Shown here piece by piece: positions 9,186 through 21,359 of a stretch of 64,000 nucleotides of DNA (its first letter is position 1; each line of letters starts with the position of its first letter). The notes under the pieces are model-generated. The model did no database searches. It saw only the letters and a program-made list of their open reading frames with translations, and was not told where the DNA came from. The stretch is taken from NCBI RefSeq assembly GCF_051020955.1, contig NC_135026.1:6114501-6178500 (forward strand), given 5' to 3'. The position numbers and the translations under genes were made by a program. The stretch comes from Megalopta genalis. Lineage: Eukaryota; Arthropoda; Insecta; Hymenoptera; Halictidae.

Positions 9186-12100
9186 GTTGCAGAATAAAAA
9201 TAGCTGTTTGAGCGAAGAGGATGGATGCGACCAGCTGTTTTGGACTTCGGTCTTTTGGACGCTGAATGTTTGGACTGCAGGCTTTTGGAGAGAAAGTTTT
9301 TAGGCATCAGTCCTTTCGACACGAAGTTTTTTGCATTGTTGATTTGTTTTTTGGGCGACAGTCTTTTGAACCTCAACCTTTGGAATCTGATTTACTTGAC
9401 ATCAATTTTTAGAATTCAGTCTTTTGGACTTCAATTTTCTGGACGTCAGTCTTCTGGACTCCAGACATCTGGACATCAAGCTTCAGACTTCAGACTTTTG
9501 GACTCCGGTCTTCTAGACTCCAGTTTTCTGGACTTCAGACTTCTGGACTCCAGTTTTCTGTACTTCAAGCTTTAGACTTCAGACTTTTGGAGTCTGGATT
9601 TCAGTCTCCTGGACTTCAAGCTTTAGACTTCAGACTTTTGGACTCCGGTTTTCTGGACTTGAGTCTTCTGGACTCCAGACATCTGGACATCAAGCTTTAG
9701 ACTTCAGACTTTTGGACTCCGGTCTTCTAGACTCCAGTTTTCTGGACTTCAGACTTCTGGACTCCAGTTTTCTGTACTTCAAGTTTTAGACTTCAGACTT
9801 TTGGAGTCTGGATTTCAGTCTCCTGGACTTCAAGCTTTAGACTTCAGACTTTTGGACTCCGGTCTTTTAGACTCCAGTTTTCTGTATTTCAAGCTTTAGA
9901 CTTCAGACTTTTGGACTCCGGTTTTCTGGAATTCAGTCTTCTGGACTCCAGTTTTCTGGACTGTAAGCTTTAGACTTCAAACATTTGGACTCTGGTCTTC
10001 TAGACTTCAGTCTTCTGGACTTCAAGCTTTAAACTTCAGGCATTTGGACTCCGGATTTCTGGACTTCAGTCTTCTGGACTTCAGACTTCTGAACTTCAGA
10101 CTTCTGGACTCCAGTTTTCTGTACTTCAAGTTTTAGACTTCAGACTTTTGGAGTCTGGTTTTCTGGATTTTAGTCTCCTGAACTTCAAGTTTAGACTTCA
10201 GATTTTTGGACTCCGGTTTTCTGGACTTCAGTCTTATGGACTGCAGACATCTGGACATCAAGCTTTAGACTTCAGACTTTTGGACTTCGGTCTTCTAGAC
10301 TCCAGTTTTTTGGACTTCAAGCTTTAGATTTCAGACTTTTGAACTCTGGTCTTCAGACTCCAGTTTTCTGGACTTCACGTTTTAGACTTCAAATTTTTGG
10401 ACTCTGGTCTTCTAGACTTCAAGCTTTAGACTTCAGACTTTTGGACTCCGGTTTTCTGGACTTCAGTCTTTTGGTCATCAGTTTTTTGGAGTGCGCTCTT
10501 TTGAACTCCAGTTATTGGACTCCAGTCTTCTGGCCTACAATCTTTAGACTTCGCTCTTCTGGACTTCAATCTTTACCATAAACTTCTGCCTTTTGGACTC
10601 CGATCTTCTGGACTTCAGTCTTTTGGACTCGAAGGATTTGGACTTCCAGTCTTCTAGACTTCAATCTTTAGACTTGAGTGTTTTGCATACAAGTTTTGTT
10701 TTTAGACGTCTTTTTTTTTTGAATATGATTATTTCGACCACACTTTTCTGTACATAGTGCTTTTAGACTACAGAATTTTATAACTAAAGTTTAATGACAT
10801 CAATCTATGGTCTCCAGTCTTTGGAATATTAAGTCTTTGTACTTCAGTCTCTTGGATGTCAATCTTTTTAATTGAGTCTTTTGGATGCCAGTCTTTAGAC
10901 TTGAGTCTCTTGAATGTCATTTTTTGGTCTTCAGTCTCTTGGTTGTCATTCTTTATTCTTCAGTCTTTTGCACAGGAACATTTTGGAGTACAGTCTTTTT
11001 TACATAAAGCTTTTAGGCTACAGTCTTTTTAATACTAATCTTAGGACTCCAATCTTTTGAACATTAAGTCTTTGCACTTCAAACTTTTGGATGTCAGTCT
11101 TTTTAATTGAGTTTTTTGGATGTAGGTCTTTAGACTTCAGTCTCTGATGTCAATCTTTGAAGTTCAGTCTCTTGGAGGTTAATCTTTAAACTTCAGTCTC
11201 TTGGACGTCATTCTTTGGTCCTCAGTATTTTGGATGTTAGTATTCAGGCTTCAGTCTTTTGGATGTCAGTCTTTAGACTTCAGTTTCTCTTGGGTGTTAA
11301 TATTAAACTTCAATCTCTTGAATATCAATCTTTGAAGTTCAGTCTCTTGAATGTCATTTTTTAATCTTCAGTCTCTTGGGTGTTAATCTTTGAACTTCAA
11401 TCCTTTGGATGTCATTCTTTGGCATTCAGTCTCTTGGATGTTAATCTTTGAACTTCAATCTTTTGGATGTTAATCTTTGAACTTCAATCTTTTAGATGTC
11501 ATTGTCTAGGTCTTCAGTCTCTTGAATGTTAATCTTTGAACTTCAATCTTTTCGATGTTAATCTTTGCACTTCAATCTTTTGGATGTCAGTCTTTTTAAT
11601 TGAGTTTTTTGGATGTAGGTCTTTAGACTTCAGTCTCTGATGTCAATCTTTGAAGTTCAGTCTCTTGGAGGTTAATCTTTAAACTTCAGTCTCTTGGACC
11701 TCATTCTTTGGTCTTCAGTATTTTGGATGTTAGTATTCAGGCTTCAGCCTTTTGGATGTCAGTCTTTAGACTTCAGTTTCTTGGGTGTTAATATTAAACT
11801 TCAATCTCTTGAATATCAATCTTTGAAGTTCAGTCTCTTGGATGTTAATCTTTGAACTTCAATCCTTTGGATGTCATTCTTTGGCCTTCAGTCTCTTGGA
11901 TGTTAATCTTTGAACTTCAATCTTTTGGATGTTAATCTTTGAACTTCAATCTTTCAGATGTCATTCTCTAGGTCTTCAGTCTCTTGAATGTTAATCTTTG
12001 AACTTCAATCTTTTGGATGTTAATCTTTGAACTTCAATCTTTTAGATGTCATTCTTTGGTCTTCAGTCTCTTTGATGTTAATACATGAACTTCAGTCCCT

Positions 12101-12330
12101 TGGATCTCAATCTTTAAACTTCAGTCTCTTATACGTCATTCTTTGCTCATCAGTATTTCTGACATCAGCCTTCAGGTTTCAATCTTTTCGACAGGAACAT
12201 TTTGAGCTACATCCTTCTACATCTTGAACTCCATCCTACATAAAACTTTTCTACTACAATCTTTTTACATCAATCTTCAGACTCCACTCTTTCGAACCCA
12301 AAGTCTTTTCACTTCAGTCTTCACTCTTCC
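9186..12330. repeat. 3.1-kb GGACTTCAGTC/GGATGTCAGTC word array
   Basis: The largest array here. It has two sub-types. From 9186 to about 10700 the words are TTTTGGACTCC and TCTGGACTTCAG. From about 10800 to 12200 they are TTGGATGTCA and TCTTTGAACTTCAATC. Local higher-order duplications are visible: about 216 bp (9509 versus 9725) and about 493 bp (11097 versus 11590). The sub-types match, as reverse complements, the arrays at 41096-42700 (GAGTCC type) and 43575-45400 (GACATCC type). Confidence 0.93.
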
Positions 12331-13454
12331 ACGTCCCAGACATCAGTCTTTCGCACCACAGGCCGCGAGAATACTAAAATAGCAATCTCGAATTCGTACA
12401 ACGTCCGCCGTTCGCATACGTCACGATAACCATAACCATAAAAACGACTATATATCCTGCTTAAATCTCGCAGCTCCGCGTTCCAAATTAAGACACCGAC
12501 ACATTGATCTATAAATTTCGAAACGTGTCGAACCAAATAAATAAACCAACAGTCGCGCGGCGTGCGCATAAATGAAATCAAAATGCATCGTCTCGAACTT
12601 TTCCACGCCGCTTTGCCGGAACGTTTCGCGCGCGGGACAATTAGGCAAACTTAAACGGTTATTACAGCAACCATAAAGTCGCATGGGGAAAAATGGCCGG
12701 GAGGAAATTTTTTCGGCTCGGCCGGTCATAATTCAAGCAATATATCTATCCGGCGATTCCAGCCGAGCTACGAAACTGCCTAGTCTCTGGCCCCGCGTCT
12801 GCTTTATTTCGCCGTTCTTGCGCGAGAAATCGCTCTTAATTGCGCTGATATACGATTCGCCGTGGTCTTCGGACGGTATTTCACCCGGAGCTGTTAACGT
12901 TACGCGGTGTTGTAACGCCGGCCCGTAAATTACCCTTAATCCGTCGCGGGAGAGGCCCGTTTCCGTCAAATAAAGATCGGATTTCGCGTCATTGTTTGGG
13001 CTTCTTTTTTCGCGTCGCCTTTAAACGCCGATCAAAATCGACGAGATTTCCGGGTTGCGCAACCTTTCGCTCTCGTCCCTCTGCGAGCCGAGAAATCTCG
13101 CGGTTCTGACAATTTAATAACGCATTTTGTTCAATATTTTTGTTCAATTTTGTCCATTCGGTCGATCGATCTGTTATTTATTTTAATCAATTTTTATGTT
13201 GATATTATTTTACTTGATTTTATTTAAATATTGGATATTCGGTGACTGTATCGTATATTTCGCATAAAATCACTGGAAAATAGCCTGTATATAGCAATTA
13301 TGTATTTGTTTTATTTGCTGTTGCAGAATTATGCAGTGTATGAATCAATTCAATTTGTTATTATAATTATTCAATTCAAATCGCAGACAGAATTGCGTAT
13401 TTACTAAATTTCTAGTAGGTAATGAATTATTATTTTGAAAATGTAATTGTTCTT
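12331..13454. other. GC-rich island grading into AT-rich unique DNA
   Basis: 12331-13110 is CpG-rich with overlapping open frames on both strands that resemble no family. 13111-13454 is AT-rich with no regular period. Nothing functional can be supported. Confidence 0.5.
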
Positions 13455-14068
13455 AACTCTGAAAATTATGTAGCTCTTCAGTGCTGAATTATCAACAATG
13501 TTTTGCAAACAAGTGAAATCCTGGGATCAGAAATACAATTTATTGCATTATTACATTTTACGTAATAGTAATTTCCGAATTAGTTAATTGACTCTAAATT
13601 AAAATATATAATTGACCTCAACTCTGAAAATGATGTAACTACTCAGTGCTAAATTAACAACAATGTTTTGCAAACAAGTGAAATCCTGGGATCAGAAATA
13701 AAATTTATGGCATTATTACATTTTATGTAATAGTAATTTCCGAATTAGTTAATTGACTCTCAATTTAAAAATATAATTGACCTCAACTCTGAAAATGATG
13801 TAGCTCTACAGTGCTAAACTATCAACAATGTTTTGCAAACAAGTGAAATCCTGAGATCAGAAATAAAATTTATGGCATTATTACATTTTATGTAATAGTA
13901 ATTTCCGAATTAGTTAATTTAAAAATATAATTGACCTCAACTTTGAAAATTATGTAACTCCTTAGTGCTAAATTATCAACAATGTTTTGCAAAGAAGTGA
14001 AATCCTGGGATCAGAAATGAAATTTATGGCATTATTACATTTTATGTAATAGTAATTTCCGAATTAGT
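13455..14068. repeat. Tandem array, ~163-bp unit, four copies
   Basis: Copies begin with AACTCTGAAAATNATGTA near 13455, 13619, 13783 and 13936; the fourth is slightly shortened. Each holds CAACAATGTTTTGCAAAC and TGTAATAGTAATTTCCGAA. Copies are highly similar, so expansion is recent. The unit carries a variant of the ACAATGTTGCA word seen in other arrays. Confidence 0.93.
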
Positions 14069-14335
14069 TGTGCTAATTCTCAGCTGATGGAAATTTCTGT
14101 CAAAGAGAATCGATTTCTCCAAAGGCGCGCGAAGGAGCTTAGGGACGCGTGCCACTGCCTTGTGGGGCTGACCAGCGTTAGCTACCTTAGTCCTCCACCT
14201 CTAAATTGGCGTTCACACGTTAATTGAGACTATCCATTAAAATGGTAATCCGCACACCGTTGGCGCTTTGCTTGACACTCTGGCTCGGTGGAACTTTGAA
14301 ACCACACACCTGTTTATCGTGTTCGCTAATCTACT
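14069..14335. other. Short unique spacer
   Basis: Non-repetitive, moderately GC-rich DNA between two arrays. The open frame from 14224 runs straight into the TTATTATTATT microsatellite at about 14377-14394 and is rejected as a gene. Confidence 0.5.
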
Positions 14336-15310
14336 TTCATTTTTGGTCACAATGTTGCAAAAATATCCTCTCTTTTATTATTATTATTATTATCGTATTC
14401 TTATTCTTTATTTCTGCATTAATTACAACAGTGACATAATTGTAAAATTGTAAAATTGCAACTTTCTTCTTTCTTGCAACTTTTCTAACTTAATTTTACT
14501 CTTGGAAACAATGTTGCAAAATATGTTATTCTATAAATTTTTATTTCTGTTTTATTACATAATTGTAAAATTGTAAGAATGCAACTTTTCCGTCACATAG
14601 CTGTTTATCGTGTTTTCTTACCTAATTTCACGTTATGCACAATATTGCAAAAATATCTTCTTCTTTGTTATTATTACCTTATTCTTATTCTTTATTTCTG
14701 CATTAATTACAACAGTGGCATAATTGTAAAATTGCATCTTTTTAACCTAGTTTCATTCTTGGCCACAATGTTGCAAAAATATATCTTCTTCTATCAATAT
14801 TTATTTCTCCATCAATTGCTATTTCATAAGAACAATGATACAATTGTGAAATTGGAACATCCTTTGTTTTCAACCTAATCCCATTTCTGGCCACAATGTT
14901 GCCACAATATATTGTTTTATAAATCTTCATTTCTTTATTAATTGCTATTTCATAAGAAAAATGATATAATTGTGAAATTGGAATATCCTTTATTTTCAAC
15001 CTAATTCTATTTCTAGCCAGAATGTTGCAAAAATATATTGTTATAAGAATCTTCATTTCTCTATTAATTGGCATTTCATAAGAACAATGTTATAATTGTG
15101 AAATTCAAACACCCCATCCCTTTGTTTTCAGCCTAATTCTATTTCTAGCCACAATGTTGCAGGAATATCTTCGATCAATATTTATTTCTCCATCAATTGC
15201 TATTTTACAAAAACAATGATAGAATTATGAAATTGGAACATCTCAACCCTTTGTTATCAACCTAATACCATTTCGAACCACAATGTTGCAAAAATACGCA
15301 GAATACGAAA
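14336..15310. repeat. Tandem array, ~127-bp unit, core CCACAATGTTGCAAAAATAT
   Basis: Eight copies with the core near 14348, 14509, 14640, 14765, 14893, 15019, 15150 and 15280. Units share TTTCATAAGAACAATGATA, ATTGTGAAATTGGAACATC and TTTTCAACCTAAT. The core word equals that of the 250-1365 array and has the same orientation. Confidence 0.92.
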
Positions 15311-16080
15311 AAATTACACCGAGACAATGTTCATAAAAAATACAAGATCGTGGTTCTCGCCGGTAAAATATTATTTCTCGACAAAAGGAAAAACCGCGAA
15401 CAGCAAACACGAGGAAAGTTGTTCCATCGGACAGATTTACGAGCAGCTCCCTGGTGGCGACTAATTATTTCGAACAGTTATTATTGTAACGCTGCCGTGC
15501 GTTATTATTCGTGCCGCTTCCGAGCCGTGCCGGAAAATTTGCACAGGAGCGCGCAGCCACGTCGATAATTAAAGCCATGGTGCCCGCTTATGACACCAGG
15601 CCATTTTCCATCTTAATTGACGTGATATACGAGCCCCGTGTTTTATGCATGGACCCGTGTACACCGGTGTACACAGACGGCCAGAAGCATTTTGACGCGT
15701 TCTCCTACGGAACAATCGGGTTAAAATATATAATAATTATCGTTTCTGACGGGACTGAAATTGCTACCCTTTGATCGCAGGCTGATCGAAGACGCTATTA
15801 AATATTTTTGGGGATATTGGGGACATCGATTGCTGTATTTTTTGTGTTCGAGAAATAGGGTATTTAATTCTATGCACTTGGGGATATTTTAGCTCCGAAT
15901 TCGAAATAGTTCTTTCAAAATATAGTATTTTCATTTTCTGGGATTTATAATCGGTGCATTTGATGCAAATGAAATTGTGTCTTGTGAGGCGGAGAACGCT
16001 TTTAACAGCTTTTTAAATATAAGAAATTTTTGGTGATTTGAGAAATCTATTGCAAATGGTATGTAGATAATTTTAAATAT
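15311..16080. other. Unique sequence
   Basis: CpG-rich to about 15720, then AT-rich. Open frames at 15350-15568 and 15511-15774 have no recognisable content. No feature can be supported. Confidence 0.5.
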
Positions 16081-16985
16081 TTGAAGAGTACTTTGTGCAA
16101 CTTCTTCAAACAATTTCAAACGTCTTCAAATGTCCTCAAACAATTTCAAACGTCTTCAAACATCCTCAAACATCCTCAAACAATTTCAAACGTCTTCAAA
16201 CGTCCTCAAACAATTTCAAACGTCTTCAAACATCCTCAAACATCCTCAAACAATTTCAAACATGTTCAAACATCTTCAAACAACCTCCTTAACGAGATCA
16301 ATGGTCTCAAACGACTTCAAACAACTTCTTCAAGAATTTCAAACATCTTCGACGACTTTCAACAACTTCTTGGCAAATTTAGAACATCTTCAAACATCTT
16401 CGAATATCTTTAAACATCGACAAGTCTCTTCAAATGTCTTCAAACCTCTTCAAACATCTCCAAACCTCTTCAAACGTCTCCAAACATATTCGATCGTTAA
16501 GCAAACTCTCGCAATCTCTTCTAAATTACCAATTTCTTTATTACTATTTTCTTAAATATCTTCGACGACTTCGACATTCTCCTCAACAATTTCAAACATC
16601 TTCCACGACCTCAAACTACTTCTATAACAATATCAATGGTGTTAAACAACGTCGAACAACTTCTTCAAAAGTTTCAAACATCTTCGACGACTTCCAACAA
16701 TTTCTTCGCCAATTTAGAACGTCTTCAAACATCTTCGAACATCTTCAAACATCTCCAAACCTCGTCAAACATCTCCAAACATATTCAATTGTTAAACAAA
16801 CTCTCGCAGATTCTTCTAAACTACGAACTTCTGTAATTAATTAATTTTAAATATCTTCGTCAACTCTTCGAACATTCTCCTCAACAATTTCAATTATCTT
16901 CCACGACTTCAAACAACTTCCTTAACAATATCAATGGTTTCGAACAACGTCAAACAACGTCCTTAACAATGTCAATCTACCATAA
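16081..16985. repeat. 10-bp TTCAAACGTC array in three blocks
   Basis: Decamer repeat (TTCAAACGTC, CTCAAACATC, TTCAAACAAT). Blocks lie at about 16107-16500, 16580-16790 and 16860-16985, separated by more degenerate stretches. Because 10 is not a multiple of 3, all three + frames read the same peptide series (SSNxFKxLQT), which explains the overlapping 110-141-residue open frames. These are not treated as genes. Confidence 0.93.
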
Positions 16986-17836
16986 TTCTTCTAGAACGTA
17001 CATATAGTAACACCGTAGCGGTTCGCCTCATTTTTACTATCGTTACATCGTCTTCACGATTTCCGTTTCTGTTTGCTCCCCGCCCCCTCCCTCACCCCTG
17101 CTCCCGATCTTCCGTCAAGTTCTCGAAGATCCAGGCAGACGATGCCGCGAGTCAAATCCATAATTGCATAATAACCGCGGTCCTACCGCGACGCCATAAC
17201 CCCGTTCGGATCGTTGCCGCGCGCTCGTTCCGCCGGCGCGCGGTTTTAACGCGTTATTCATCGGCAACGCGTCGGTACATTTCAATCGGCGCTGCCCATA
17301 AATTCTGATAGCCTGCGCCGATCGTCCGAACGTGTCCGATGACGCGCGCATCTGGCCGCTCCACTCCCCCTCCGCGCTCGCCTCCTCCCCTGCCGCAGCC
17401 GGGAGACGGCTTTATTGATTTATCCGAGGGGAAAAATCGTGCCGCGGTTAATTAGAATTTTTGCCGTCTCGCGCGGCGATCGCGCCGCGGCGCGCCGCGC
17501 GCAAAAGGGAAAGATACTATCGAGAACTGTGACCGCAATCGGCGCCGATAACTTCATTGTCGATGATCGGCCGCGATTACACGTCACCCGCAAGGCACGG
17601 CCTAGGGGTGACGAATATTCTGCTCCCCCCTCCCCCCTAAGAGAGAGAGAGAGAGAGAGAGACTTGCGCAATTCGTCCCGGATCGGACTTGCGAAAGCGT
17701 GTCTTCTTTCCTTCGATGGCATTATTCTCCGTGCACAATTGTCTTTCACTTCACATAATTTCGTTTATTTATTTAAATATTTATTTTTTATATTTTAAGT
17801 AATACGATGCGTTTGTTTCTTGTGAATTATTTCTTG

Positions 17837-17837
<1 letters not shown>
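16986..17837. other. GC-rich non-repetitive island
   Basis: CpG-rich unique DNA, with 17415-17749 open on both strands at once. It includes a GA microsatellite (listed). No protein family is recognisable. It turns AT-rich after 17750. Confidence 0.5.
17640..17662. repeat. (GA)n microsatellite
   Basis: An uninterrupted GA run of about 11 units following a C-rich tract. GAGAG is the core of the GAGA-factor site in insects; binding here is inference. Confidence 0.9.

Positions 17838-17868
<31 letters not shown>
17838..17868. repeat. (TG)n microsatellite
   Basis: An uninterrupted TG run of about 15 units at the left edge of the 37-bp array. Confidence 0.95.
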
Positions 17869-17869
<1 letters not shown>

Positions 17870-17870
<1 letters not shown>

Positions 17871-18890
17871 ATAAGAATGCGTTTATCTGTAATTAATTGT
17901 TTTTTATTGTAAATAAGAATGCGTTTGTCTATAATTAATTATTCTATATTGCATATTATTAATTGTTCTATATTTTATATTATTAATTATTTCTTATTGT
18001 AAATATGGATGCTTTTATATATAATTAATTATCTTTTATTGCAAATAACGTTGTGTTTATGTATAATTGATTATTCCACATTGCAAATCCATATCGCATA
18101 TTATTAATTATTCCTTATTGTAAATAAGAATGCTTTTATCTATAATTAATTATTCCATATTGCAAATCCTTATTGTATGTTATTAATTGTTCCATATTGC
18201 AAATCCATATTGCATATTATTAATTATTTCATATTGCAAATCTATATTGCATATTATTAATTACTCCGTATTGCAAATCCATATTGCATATTATTAATTA
18301 TCCCATATTGCAAATCCTTATTGCATATTATTAATTATTCCATATTGCAAATCCGTATTGCATATTATTAATTATTCCACATTGCAAATCTATAGTGCAT
18401 ATTATTAATTATTCCATATTGCAAATCCATATTGCACATTATTAATTATCCCATATTGTATATCCATATTGCATATTATTAATTATTCCACATTGCAAAT
18501 CCATATTGCATATTATTAATTATTCCATATTGCATATTCTTAATTATTCTACATTGCAAATCCACGTTGCATATTATTAATTATTCTACATTGCAAATCC
18601 ACGTTGCATATTATTAATTATTCCATATTGCAAATCCATGTTGCATATTCTTAATTATTCTACATTGCAAATAACGATGCGTTTATCTATAGTTAATTAT
18701 TCCTTATTATAAATAACGATGTGTGCCTTTATCTGTTATTAATTATCCCATATTATAAATAACAATGCCTTTATCTGTTATTAATGATTCCTTATTATAA
18801 ATAACAATGCCTTTATCCACTATTAATTATTCCGTACATCCAAAATAATCATTCCTCATTGTTAACAATTATTCACATTGCTTGCAATCA
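17870..18890. repeat. Tandem array, ~37-bp unit, CCATATTGCAAATCCATATT
   Basis: Some 25 copies of TTATTAATTATTCCATATTGC plus AAATCCATATTGCATA, regular between about 18100 and 18660 and more degenerate at both ends (AAATAACGATGCGTTTATC variants). The unit includes TTGCAAAT, close to the POU octamer; no function is inferred. Confidence 0.9.
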
Positions 18891-19479
18891 TTTTACTTAA
18901 TCATTTATTCCTGAAACAGGAAAGGCCATTTGCCTCGAACGAATGCATTTTGTCTCTCGTGTTGATTCGTTAACACGCCAACTATGTTTGCCCGACGAAA
19001 GCTCGTCGTTGAACGTAATTCATTCGATTCCACGTTTCTCCACGTTTCTCCTAGCAGATTGCGTTCCACGACTTCGGCCGAGCGATCGGCGTCTCGACGG
19101 CGTTGCTTCACCGGCCGACGAAGGTTAAATGATTACCTTCTTACTTAAAATGATTTTAATTAAAGCGTGACGCTGAAATAAAAACGGGAATGGGAGGCTT
19201 CGAGTTAATCATTCTCGGACGACTCGAGCGAGCGCCGGGTCTGCAGGGTCAATTACGTGGCGCTGATGTTTCCCGGAACTGTCGAGACGCTCCCAGTCGC
19301 TTATCCTAGATTTTTGAACATTTTTCTCGGTTTCGAAATTCTTCGTTTCGACGATTCCACGGCGATTAGTGCGATAGAAGTTTTATGGAATATTCTGATT
19401 GTGCATCGGGGTGTAAAAAATGTCCAGTGCAAAATGTAAGACTTTCGGAACAATTTTTCCAAATTTATTTCAATGCAGC
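18891..19479. other. Unique sequence
   Basis: Moderately GC-rich DNA with no repeat period. Short open frames on both strands (18905-19128) are unrecognised. Nothing else is seen. Confidence 0.5.
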
Positions 19480-20113
19480 GTCACAGTGGTAGATCTACAA
19501 AAATCTCGCAGATTTAAAATATAGAAAATTCTTAAAAATTCAGGTAAATTAAATTAAGTTCTGATAATTCTTAAGAATTCAAATAAATTACATTAAATTC
19601 TGCTAATTCTTAGAAATTCTTATAAAGTTCAAATAAATTAAATTAAATTCTGCTAACTCTCAAAAATTCTTATAAAATCTGATAGAAATTAAATTACACT
19701 CTACTAATTCTTAAAAATTCAGATAAATTAAATTAAATTCTGTTAATTCTCAAAAATTCTTATAAAATTCGAAGAAATTAAATTAAATCCTACTAAAAAA
19801 AATTCATATAAATTCTTATAAATTCTGATAAATTAAATTAAACTCTATTAATTCTAAAAAATTCAGATAAATTAAATAAAGTTCTGCTAATTCTCAAAAA
19901 TTCTTATAAAATTTGAATAAATTAAAATAAATTCTACTAATTCTCAAAAATTCTTATAAAATCTGATATAAATTAAATTATATATGAATAAACTCTACTA
20001 ATTCTTAAAAATTCAGATAAATTAAATTAAATTCTGCGATTAAATCCTACTAATTCATAAAAATTATTATAAATTCTGATAAAAATAAAATTAAATTCTC
20101 TCTCTCTCTCTCT
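19480..20113. repeat. AT-rich degenerate array ending in (CT)n
   Basis: Irregular 50-70-bp units built from AATTCTTATAAAATTCTG, ATAAATTAAATTAAATTC and TGCTAATTCTCAAAAATT. It ends in a CT microsatellite at 20098-20113. Confidence 0.85.
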
Positions 20114-20765
20114 GGTAATCGCATTTCTTAAAAATGCAAAAACAAAACAACAATCCCTTCAGCAGGCAACAAAATTCAATCCGCTCGAAGTTACCCGGAA
20201 AATAGAGTCGCTAAACAGCGGCAAACAAATCGATGGTACCGCGTCGAACAATTAAACGATCCGTAACCGAGCATAATGTTATCTCGAACGGTATAATTGT
20301 TCGCGGCGTATCCGAGCGAAGAGTTGGATCCGATAAGGGTACAGCTTTATCCGGAAATAGTCCGTTTCTAATGTCAAACGACGCGAGCATTAGCCGGCCT
20401 TTTTTTTTCTTCTCCCGGCGTTTAATCCGCGCGCTTGCTGTCGCATTACCGCGGCGCTGCGCGGATAATCCTATTCATTCGCGGCTCCGTTTGCGCGAGT
20501 TAAGATCTCCGTGCCGAGCCGTGCCGTGCCGAGCCGGTGCGCCCATTGTCCGCGAAATTTTTACAAGGTCCCGGCGAAGCGGTACCGCAATTACCGGTTC
20601 ACGCCCCGCGAACTCGCGCAGCTCGCTCCTCCGATTGGGCGGCTTTAATTACTCGCGTAATTGCCGGAGAAGCATCGGGCGAATCTGTTGCGTTCGATCG
20701 AGATCGAAGCTGAACGGCTCGAATGTACGTTCGAGACTTTATTTCAAATATTTATTTATTTTAAA
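20114..20765. other. GC-rich non-repetitive island
   Basis: CpG-rich DNA. The + frame from 20233 to 20823 is 196 codons long but arginine-rich, with no domain, and it runs into the G-rich tract. I judge it a by-product of base composition. A short pentamer run (GTGCC/GAGCC) lies at about 20511-20540. Confidence 0.5.
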
Positions 20766-20767
20766 TT

Positions 20768-20836
20768 GGCGGGGTGGGGGGGTGGGAGGTCCTTGGAGAA
20801 ATTTGGAGGGCGCGGGGTGTTGAGGGGGGGGGGGGA
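20768..20836 (+). other. G-rich tract, predicted G-quadruplex
   Basis: The + strand has several G-runs (4, 7, 3, 3, 4 and then 12 or more Gs). It lies exactly at the boundary between a GC-rich island and TATA-rich DNA. Confidence 0.6.
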
Positions 20837-20840
20837 TAAT

Positions 20841-21070
20841 ATAATATTTATATTCATTATGTATGTGATATTGTATATATAAATATAATTATTATGCATA
20901 ATATTGTATATATAATTATTATATATAATATTGTACATATACATATATATAAATTAATATTGTGTATATTATATATATATATATAAATATTTTATGAGTT
21001 ATTTGATGTCCTCATGTTACGAAATAATTAATATATATAATATTATAATCATATATATAATATTTATTAT
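20841..21070. repeat. TA-rich low-complexity DNA with inverted-repeat arm
   Basis: ATATAT/ATAATATTG low-complexity sequence. It contains the left arm (20985-21009) of a perfect 25-bp inverted repeat whose other arm is at 21096-21120, inside the transposon-like segment that follows. Confidence 0.8.
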
Positions 21071-21355
21071 ACAGGGTGAGTCTCCTAACATTACAACATC
21101 AAATAACTCATAAAATATTTGTTGTACGAAGAAATATTTCAGACAGAAGTGACACAGTTTCCAGGGGGACGTGTGGTACTGTAATCAGTTTTACATTATC
21201 TTGCTTTTTTATCAAGATATGAAGGTTACCTCCAATTTTTTAAATGGAATGGTTAATATTTCTTCCCGAATTTGGATAAAACGTTGAATTCTACATAGAA
21301 AAGTAGTATACCAAGTATGATCTAAAATAAATAGTTACTGAGATATTAGCAAAAA
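20985..21355 (+). mobile_element. ACAGGGTG-type transposon remnant with inverted partial copy
   Basis: From 21071 the sequence reads ACAGGGTGAGTCTCC and continues to about 21355, with TTTTTTAAATGGAA about 165 bp in. A diverged relative with the same ACAGGGTG start and the same spaced TTTTTAAATGGAA lies at 48484. The stretch 21096-21120 is repeated as an exact reverse complement at 20985-21009, with weaker similarity continuing inward, so an inverted fragment of the same element abuts it. No coding capacity remains. The superfamily is not identified; ACAGGGTG-like ends are widespread in insect repeats. Confidence 0.55.
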
Positions 21356-21359
21356 TAAG

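Noticed and set aside
14224..14453. Frame with a hydrophobic segment resembling a membrane helix
   Set aside because: The hydrophobic run is the translation of a TTATTATTATT microsatellite followed by tandem array DNA.
16081..16844. Several 110-141-codon frames with QTSSN repeats
   Set aside because: The 10-bp array gives the same peptide in all three frames, a mark of non-coding repeat DNA.
20233..20823. 196-codon arginine-rich + frame
   Set aside because: CpG-rich composition, no domain, no splice or promoter context, and it ends in a poly-G tract.
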